Of a stretch of DNA of 8,780 nucleotides, positions 1 through 5,800 are shown piece by piece. A program made the position numbers and the translations under genes. The first letter of the stretch is position 1. Each line of letters starts with the position of its first letter. Below the pieces are notes generated by a model. That model had not been told where the DNA came from. It did no database searches and saw only the letters and a program-made list of their open reading frames with translations. Source of the DNA: Alphaproteobacteria bacterium (GTDB lineage Bacteria; Pseudomonadota; Alphaproteobacteria; Sneathiellales; Sneathiellaceae); contig SBHH01000079.1 of NCBI GenBank assembly GCA_006226265.1, forward strand, positions 1 through 8,780, given 5' to 3'.

Positions 1-1
1 T

Positions 2-850
2 GGCGGCACAAGACGACCAAAGGTTTTTGAAGATATTCCGGTGAGCCATATCGCCCATACGGAAGACGCGATCGATTTTAACGCCTTTCGGGGTAAATCT
101 GTTGTCGTAATTGGCGGGGCGGCCTCGGCGGTTGATAGCGCGGCTGTGGCGCTCGAAACCGGGGCAAAAGAGGTGCATCTTTTGATGCGCGCCCCGGAAA
201 TCCCGCGTATCAACAAGTTCAAAAGTACGGTTTATCCCGGATTTATGAAAGGATTTCAGACCCTTCCCGATGCGCTCCGCTGGCAGTTTTTGCGTCATGG
301 CCTTAAATCCCGTGTCGCGGCGCCTCGAGGATCAATGCTGCGCTTAAAGGAATTCAATAATTTCCATATTCACTGTGGAGCGGACATCAAACGCGCGGAA
401 ATGACGACAGCAGGTGTTCGATTGGAAACGCCAAAGGGCGCGTTCGAGGCGGACTTCATTATCCTCGGCACCGGCTATGCCATTAACATTGCGGCTCAGC
501 CGGAGCTTCAATCAATCGCGGATAAAGTGTTGCTTTGGCGGGACAGATATACACCGCCCGAAGATCAGGCGTTTGAGGAATTGGGCGGTTATCCCTATCT
601 CGGACCTGGCTTCGAATTTCTGGAAAAAGAGGATGGCATCGCGCCCTACCTAAACCGCATTCATCTTTTCAACGCCGCCACCACTTTAAGCCATGCTCCC
701 ATCAGTAGCGATATCCTGGGCGTCAATATCGGCGCGAGCCGTCTTGTCGACGCGCTCACGAAAAAGCTTTTCGTTGAAGGTGCCGCCGATCATCTCGCCG
801 ATTTCGAAGCCTATAACGACCTCGAGCTCCTCGGCGATGAGTGGGATTGA
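2..850 (+). CDS. Flavin-containing monooxygenase-like FAD/NAD(P)-dependent oxidoreductase, C-terminal part (5' end outside window)
   Basis: This is the C-terminal part of a class B flavoprotein monooxygenase-like enzyme, expected to use NAD(P)H, FAD and O2 to oxygenate a small molecule. The reading frame is open to the left edge, so the GTG at 41 is probably internal: the in-frame residues before it (GTRPKVFEDI) fit the usual lead-in to the second dinucleotide fold. Visible motifs are a Rossmann strand-loop VVVIGGAASAVDSA (about 101-142) for the nicotinamide cofactor, and ADFIILGTGYA (about 449-481), which matches the (F/L)ATGY-type motif of FMOs and N-hydroxylating monooxygenases. The FAD-binding N-terminus is not in the window. 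Oddity: the loop reads GGAASA where GxGxxG/A is usual, so the second glycine is alanine. The gene converges on the dioxygenase gene with a 43-base gap. It may be a tailoring enzyme of the cluster (inference). Substrate unknown; the family call is solid. Confidence 0.85.
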   Translation, partial: GGTRRPKVFEDIPVSHIAHTEDAIDFNAFRGKSVVVIGGAASAVDSAAVALETGAKEVHLLMRAPEIPRINKFKSTVYPGFMKGFQTLPDALRWQFLRHGLKSRVAAPRGSMLRLKEFNNFHIHCGADIKRAEMTTAGVRLETPKGAFEADFIILGTGYAINIAAQPELQSIADKVLLWRDRYTPPEDQAFEELGGYPYLGPGFEFLEKEDGIAPYLNRIHLFNAATTLSHAPISSDILGVNIGASRLVDALTKKLFVEGAADHLADFEAYNDLELLGDEWD

Positions 851-893
851 TAAAGAAGTATTCCAGACTTCAGGTATGAGAAAATAGGAAGTT

Positions 894-1775
894 TTATTTT
901 CCAAGCTTTTCCCGCAAAGTCCCCGGAAGGATCCGCCGCAAGGTATTCTTGGCCCGGATATGTTTGTAACGGTCTTTTGTCCAGTTGAACATGTGCTGAT
1001 ACCTATCTGGAACCTTTTTCAATTCACTGTCGCTGATATTGACCGGCGGGCGATTTTCATAGCCCCAGAAGTCGCGGAACCAATTTCGATGAAATGTCAT
1101 ATAAAGAAGCGGGCGCATGCGGTCGGAGTGATTGGCGCCGCCTCTGTGAACCAGCCGTGAATCCGTTACCAGAATTGAACCTGTTCGGACTTCCGGGTCT
1201 ATACTGCTGATTTTATCGGCCTCTTCGGCGTTTTTGCATTTGTGACTGCCCGGCCAGACCTTGGTGCAGCCGGTTTCCAGTGTGCAATCGACAAGCGGAA
1301 TGAGGGTCGTGATGGAATAAGGGGGCACATTCACGTCGAAAGTATAGTCCTTGCCGAAAATCGGCAGCGCATCGCGATGAAGATGCTGATCCGGTGCGCC
1401 GGGGAAGGAGGCAACAGAACTCATTGCGGCCAGAATATAATCCTTTTCCAGGAAATGCTGCATGAAGGGCACGACGAGGGGGCTGGCGTAAAAGGCCGGA
1501 TCGTTAAAGGGTCCTTCTACATCCACTGTGAAAAGCGGCCGTCGATCACGCCAGTTCGTGCTGTGAAGAAAGTTTTTATACCGTTTCTTGTAATGCGTAT
1601 CGAGCTTTTGCAGAAATGCGGGGCTATAGACATTTTCTAAGCGGACAAAGCCGTGCTCAGTAAAAAGCTTCGCCGCTTCTGCGATATGAGCTTTGTTCGG
1701 AGCGCCGGAATCCCTCTCTTCATCACTGAAAGTGATACTAGGAATCAAATCACGATCGTCACTGCCGGTAGTCAT
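894..1775 (-). CDS. Phytanoyl-CoA dioxygenase (PhyH) family Fe(II)/2-oxoglutarate oxygenase
   Basis: This is a 293-residue non-haem iron oxygenase that should couple 2-oxoglutarate decarboxylation to hydroxylation, or a related oxidation, of an unidentified substrate. The facial triad is visible: H133-R-D135 in HLHRDALPIF, and distal H210 in DSRLVHRGG. R221, eleven residues after H210, is the likely 2-oxoglutarate-binding arginine, the same spacing as in human PhyH. Length is normal for the family, and there is no signal peptide, so it is probably cytoplasmic. An ATG at 1781 lies two codons upstream, but GGAG (complement of 1782-1785) abuts it directly. The ATG at 1775 has the same GGAG six bases away and is the better start. 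The gene is divergent from the CPBP gene and convergent with the monooxygenase. PhyH enzymes commonly hydroxylate amino-acid or acyl parts of peptide and polyketide products, so a tailoring role is plausible but inferred. Confidence 0.9.
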   Translation of the reverse strand: MTTGSDDRDLIPSITFSDEERDSGAPNKAHIAEAAKLFTEHGFVRLENVYSPAFLQKLDTHYKKRYKNFLHSTNWRDRRPLFTVDVEGPFNDPAFYASPLVVPFMQHFLEKDYILAAMSSVASFPGAPDQHLHRDALPIFGKDYTFDVNVPPYSITTLIPLVDCTLETGCTKVWPGSHKCKNAEEADKISSIDPEVRTGSILVTDSRLVHRGGANHSDRMRPLLYMTFHRNWFRDFWGYENRPPVNISDSELKKVPDRYQHMFNWTKDRYKHIRAKNTLRRILPGTLREKLGK

Positions 1776-1781
1776 TTCCAT

Positions 1782-1785
1782 CTCC
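1782..1785 (-). promoter_or_regulatory. Ribosome binding site that decides the dioxygenase start
   Basis: GGAG is read on the minus strand. It has zero spacing to the ATG at 1781 and six bases to the ATG at 1775, so it favours the shorter protein starting MTTGSDD. Confidence 0.6.
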
Positions 1786-1828
1786 GGTATTTTAACTATA
1801 CTCTCCGTCTCATCTTTATGACGATACT

Positions 1829-1856
1829 GTTAAAATTGAGTATATACAGTTGCCAA
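1829..1856 (-). promoter_or_regulatory. Candidate sigma70-type promoter for the dioxygenase gene
   Basis: Read on the minus strand, TTGGCA (complement of 1851-1856) is followed after 16 bases by TTTAAC (complement of 1829-1834). This is a fair -35 and a 4-of-6 -10 match, about 45-55 bases before the start codon. The region is AT-rich, so chance matches are likely. Confidence 0.35.
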
Positions 1857-1878
1857 TTTTTACTTTTCATGATCAAAT
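1850..1878 (+). promoter_or_regulatory. Candidate sigma70-type promoter for the CPBP-family gene
   Basis: TTGCCA (1850-1855) is separated by 17 bases from TCAAAT (1873-1878), a 4-of-6 match to TATAAT. The -35 hexamer overlaps that of the opposite-strand candidate. The implied leader to the ATG at 1966 is about 80 bases. The rest of the 190-base gap holds no gene that I can support. Confidence 0.35.
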
Positions 1879-1953
1879 TATTAGTCTTGTACTATTTCGT
1901 ATCAACCGCGTTTAGCCTGCTCATGATTGTACCGTGAAGAACAGGGAAATTTA

Positions 1954-1958
1954 AAGAG
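1954..1958 (+). promoter_or_regulatory. Ribosome binding site supporting the ATG at 1966
   Basis: AAGAG lies seven bases before the ATG at 1966. It supports this start over the in-frame TTG at 1927, which would add a charged, non-membrane extension. Confidence 0.5.
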
Positions 1959-1965
1959 ACAAAAT

Positions 1966-2778
1966 ATGATTTTTATATCGAGATTTATTCAGTCAGACCA
2001 CAGCATTTGGTTTTTCGTTGCATTCGCGTTAGCGGTTCAGGCGGCTTTTGTCTACGCCGTGGCAAACGACATATTGCCTGAAAATTATTATGCGATGGGC
2101 CGTTTCTATATACTTCTTATTCTTGCATCGATCTATACTTTCTTCCGAAAGGGTGTAGAGGGATTGAAGAAATTGATCCGCCCGATGCTAGTCTGGAAAA
2201 TTTCCATCTGGTGGTATCTTTTTGCGGGTTTCTGGCTGATGGCCTTTGCTATCCTGATCCTGTTTTTCAAAAATCTGATGAATGGAGAGCCCTTTACCGC
2301 CATTCCGCTGACCTTCACAATGTTCGATAATTTCAAGTTGCTGAAGGGCATCTTTCTTGCCTCGATCATTGAAGAGATTGTCTGGGTCGGCCTCATTCTG
2401 ACGGCACTTCAGAAATGGTTCCCGCCACTCGCGGCCAGCTTTATTCTTGGGATATTCTGGTATCTCTGGTGGGTTCCGATCATCATCTACGGGGAGGCGG
2501 TTATCCCTAACCTGCCGGTGGCCATTCTCTGGTTCCATTATCTTGGCATCGCCGCAACCTGTGCCTGGGTTTATTACCATACAAAAAGTGGTCTGATCGT
2601 CGCCTTCATGCAGATGCTGACGAACGCGGTTTCCCTCGTCGTGCCGATCCTGCCGCATTTATCGGACATGCCGACATACATCACTTTTATCATCGGAAAA
2701 TTTATCGTCGCGGTTCTGCTGTTCATGTTGTTTGGCCCGAAACCTTTATTTAGACGGGAGCAAAAACTCGCCTATTAG
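1966..2778 (+). CDS. CPBP (CAAX protease/Abi) family membrane protein, probably catalytically inactive
   Basis: This is a 270-residue inner-membrane protein with about eight hydrophobic segments, near residues 13-33, 45-60, 80-101, 127-148, 155-176, 184-204, 208-229 and 237-257. The stretch SIIEEIVWVG...FWYLWWVP...FMQMLTN lines up with the three CPBP motifs EExxxR, FxxxH and HxxxN. E136, E137 and N220 are kept, but the arginine is V141, the motif-2 histidine is W169 and the motif-3 histidine is Q216. Active members are intramembrane metalloproteases, some linked to bacteriocin self-immunity; this one lacks the metal-binding histidines, so proteolysis is unlikely. I chose the ATG at 1966 because AAGAG lies seven bases upstream; a TTG thirteen codons earlier (1927) has no such support. 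Base composition is AT-richer than the synthase gene. The gene ends just before the shared terminator. A role in protecting the producer is speculative. Confidence 0.8.
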   Translation: MIFISRFIQSDHSIWFFVAFALAVQAAFVYAVANDILPENYYAMGRFYILLILASIYTFFRKGVEGLKKLIRPMLVWKISIWWYLFAGFWLMAFAILILFFKNLMNGEPFTAIPLTFTMFDNFKLLKGIFLASIIEEIVWVGLILTALQKWFPPLAASFILGIFWYLWWVPIIIYGEAVIPNLPVAILWFHYLGIAATCAWVYYHTKSGLIVAFMQMLTNAVSLVVPILPHLSDMPTYITFIIGKFIVAVLLFMLFGPKPLFRREQKLAY

Positions 2779-2805
2779 GCTCTTACCTTTCAGAACTGTC
2801 CGGAT

Positions 2806-2837
2806 AAAAATAAGGCGATTGCGATCGCCTTATTTTT
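2806..2837. terminator. Bidirectional Rho-independent terminator between convergent genes
   Basis: A perfect 14-bp stem (2806-2819 pairing with 2824-2837) closes on a TGCG loop. The stem has a GC-rich upper half (AAGGCGAT/ATCGCCTT) and an A-tract on the left with a T-tract on the right, so either strand gives a hairpin ending in U. It starts 28 bases after the CPBP stop codon. On the other strand, the last two sense codons and the TAA stop of the synthase gene (2830-2838) lie in or against one arm. Confidence 0.9.
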
Positions 2838-5800
2838 CCGCAATTTCGATCTGCCTTTCGATCGCATGGGCAAGGTTTTCAACCACATCGTCAGAGAGGA
2901 TGTCGAGATGATTGCCGACGAGTTGCACCTCATAAATCTCCCGCTCGACGAATTTCTCCCACCCGTAGGTGGGTTTAAATTCATGAATATGCTCTTCATA
3001 GAGCGTCTGCGGTGAACTCCGGAAGAGCGTAATACTACCGTTATAGGCGCCCCCCTGATATCTGTTGGCACTTTTCAGCCAGTCGGCTTCCAGCATACGC
3101 AGGCGGTAGCGGTAGGGCGACAGCCTTGTCAGCAGCCGGGTTCCGCGAACGGAAAGGCCGCTATTGCGGATTTTGGCCTTTAGCCGGTTCATGAAAACCC
3201 CAACCCCTTCCTTGCGAAGCTTGCTTATTTCATACATCAACCGCTGCACGGGCTCGGATTCAAACGACGGGTGGAAACCCGGTGCCCAGGTATCGATAAT
3301 TCCGACAAAGGCCACTTTTTCGCCGCGGTTTTGCAACTGACGTGCAATTTCGAAGGCAGTCAATCCGCCTCCGCTATAGCCAGCAATATGATAGGGTCCG
3401 CTTTCCTGATGGCCACGGATATATTTGATATGCTCGGCGGCCATTTCCTCGATGCTTTCGCGTGGCGTATGGCCAAGAATCCCACGGGTCTGCAGACCAA
3501 TCACCGGACGGTTCTTGCCGAGTGCCTGACCGAGGGCCCAGAGTTCCAACGCATTGCCGCCCTTGCCGCAAACGATGAAGACAGGTCGGCCCGATCCGCC
3601 TGGGTGAATGACGGTCGTCGTGCTCCAATCCTCTTCTTCGGATTCGCTTTTCCGGTTTAGATCCTCGCCGAGTTTTTCCGCCAGCGTCTGAACCGTCGGG
3701 TTCATGAAGAGGGTCGAGATCGGCAGATCGAGAGAATATTTCTGACGGATCTGATGGAATAGCCGGACGGCGAGCAGCGAGTGACCACCAAGCTCGAAGA
3801 AGTCCGCATGCACGCCGATATTGTCGATATTGAGAACTTTTCGCCAGATCTCGACCAGTTCTTCTTCCAACTTCGTCGTGGGCCGCGTTTCATCACGGGC
3901 GACGAGGTTGAGGTCAACCTTTGGCAGTTCCCGGTAATTTACCTTCCTGTTCGGCGTAAGCGGCATTTCGTCAATCGGTGCGACGACCGACGGGATCATG
4001 TATTTCGGCAGCCGCTCGCCAAGTTTTTCAAGGATATCGCTATCCGAGAAGACGTTGCCAGGCTCCTGCACCACGTAGCCGATGAGACGCTGATCCCCCG
4101 GTGTTTCCTCGCGCGCGATGACGGCGGCCTGCTGGATACCATCCAGTTCTTCAAGCGCTGATTCAATTTCCCCAAGCTCGATCCGGTATCCGCGCACCTT
4201 CACCTGACGGTCAACACGGCCAAGACATTCGAGATCGCCGCTTGGCAGCCAGCGGGCCAAATCGCCCGTCCGGTAAATCCGCGCGCCTTTCGCATCGCTG
4301 AACGGATGGGCGACGAAACGCTCCGCCGTCATTTCCGGCTGGTCGAGATAGCCACGGGCTAGGCCTTCACCGCCGATATAAAGCTCACCCGGCACGCCAC
4401 GCGGCACGGGGCGCATATCCGCATTCAGGATATACACCTCCGTATTGGCAATCGGCTGGCCGATGGCGATCGCGATCGTGTCCGGATCGATCTTTGCAAC
4501 CGTCGACCAGATGGTTGTCTCGGTCGGGCCATACATGTTCCAGAGCGCCTTGCATTTATGCACAAGCCGCGCGCCCAGTTCCTGAAGCAATGCTTCCCCG
4601 CCGCAAAGCGCGGTAAGCTGTTCATTCCCCTGCCAGCCGCTGTCGAGCAGCAGCCGCCAGGTCGCGGGCGTTGCTTGCAGCATGGTGATGCCGTGATCCT
4701 CGATCAGACGCGCGAGCCGGTCGCCGTCATAGGTATCCTCCTGCCGGGAGAGCAGGAGGCTGCCGCCGACGGAAAGGGGAAGGAACAGCTCCAGTACCGC
4801 GATATCAAAGGAAATGGTCGTCACGGCGAGCAGCCGGTCGTCTTTCGTGAAGCCGGGCGTCTCCGCCATCGAGGTCAGGAAGTTCACGACGCCGCGGTGG
4901 CGCACTTCAACGCCCTTCGGCTTGCCGGTCGAACCTGAAGTATAGATGACATAGGCGAGCGGATCCGCATCCATATTTGCGGCTGCCGGATTGGCATCGC
5001 TTTGTGCGGCTAGATCTTTTGCATCCCGATCAAGGCAAATATTGGCAATGCCATTCGCCCCGAGATTGGGAAGGATATCCGCCTCGGTCACAAGGGCCTT
5101 CGACTTGCTGTCGGCAATCATATAGCTCAACCGGTCCGGCGGGAAATGCGGATCGAGCGGGACATAGGCCGCGCCCGCTTTCAGAATACCCAGCATGCCG
5201 ACAAGGATATTGAGGTTCCGCTCGACACAGAGGGTGACAAGATCGCCGGCCTTTATCCCTTTACTCGCAAGCATATGAGCCAGCCGGTTCGCGCGGGCAT
5301 TGAGCTCCCCATAGCTCAGTGTTTCTTCAGCGGTCTTCTCGCTTGCGGGCAGCGTGACGGCGATGGCGTCCGGCGTCTCTGCCGCCATTTTCTCGAACAG
5401 CTGATGAACGCCGAGATCGGCAGGGAAATCCCGGTAAGTATTGATTTTGGGTGCGCCGCTTTCCGGCCGCTTCGCATCGAGACCGGAGATTAGCCGGTCG
5501 ATGGTGACATCGGGGCTGTCGGCGATCTCCGCAAGCAAGTCGTGGAAACCCTTGATATGCTGACGGATCGTTGCATCCTCAAAGAGATCGGTATTATAGC
5601 TCCATTCCATCCCGACCTTGCTGCGGTCATCAAGGATGCTAAGGAAAATCTCGAAATGCTCCTGACTGCGCGGGTTCGCGACGAATTCCGTTTCAAGCCC
5701 GCCGAATTTCATGGCAGAAAGATCAATGCCGTTATCGAAGTTGAACACGATGGGCGTCAGCATGACGCGCGATGGATCGCGATGGATTTTGAGGTTCTTG

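Noticed and set aside
41..43. GTG as the start of the flavin monooxygenase (269 residues)
   Set aside because: The frame is open to the left edge, the upstream residues fit the family, and a protein starting here would lack the FAD-binding domain.
851..900. Possible terminator between the monooxygenase and dioxygenase genes
   Set aside because: The only pairings seen are a 5-bp GAAGT/ACTTC stem without a T-tract (855-871) and an all-AT AAAATA/TATTTT pairing (881-900), both too weak to call.
1242..1640. Plus-strand open frame of 132 codons opposite the dioxygenase
   Set aside because: It lies fully inside the dioxygenase gene, which carries the intact iron-binding motifs; its translation resembles no family I know.
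1826..1850. LuxR-type quorum-sensing box at the ACTGT/ACAGT inverted repeat
   Set aside because: The inner spacing of 15 bases is much longer than in lux boxes, and no luxI/luxR gene is in view; kept only as an unspecified inverted repeat.
2821..2828. GCGATCGC palindrome as a separate regulatory or repeat element
   Set aside because: It is fully accounted for by the loop and right arm of the terminator hairpin.
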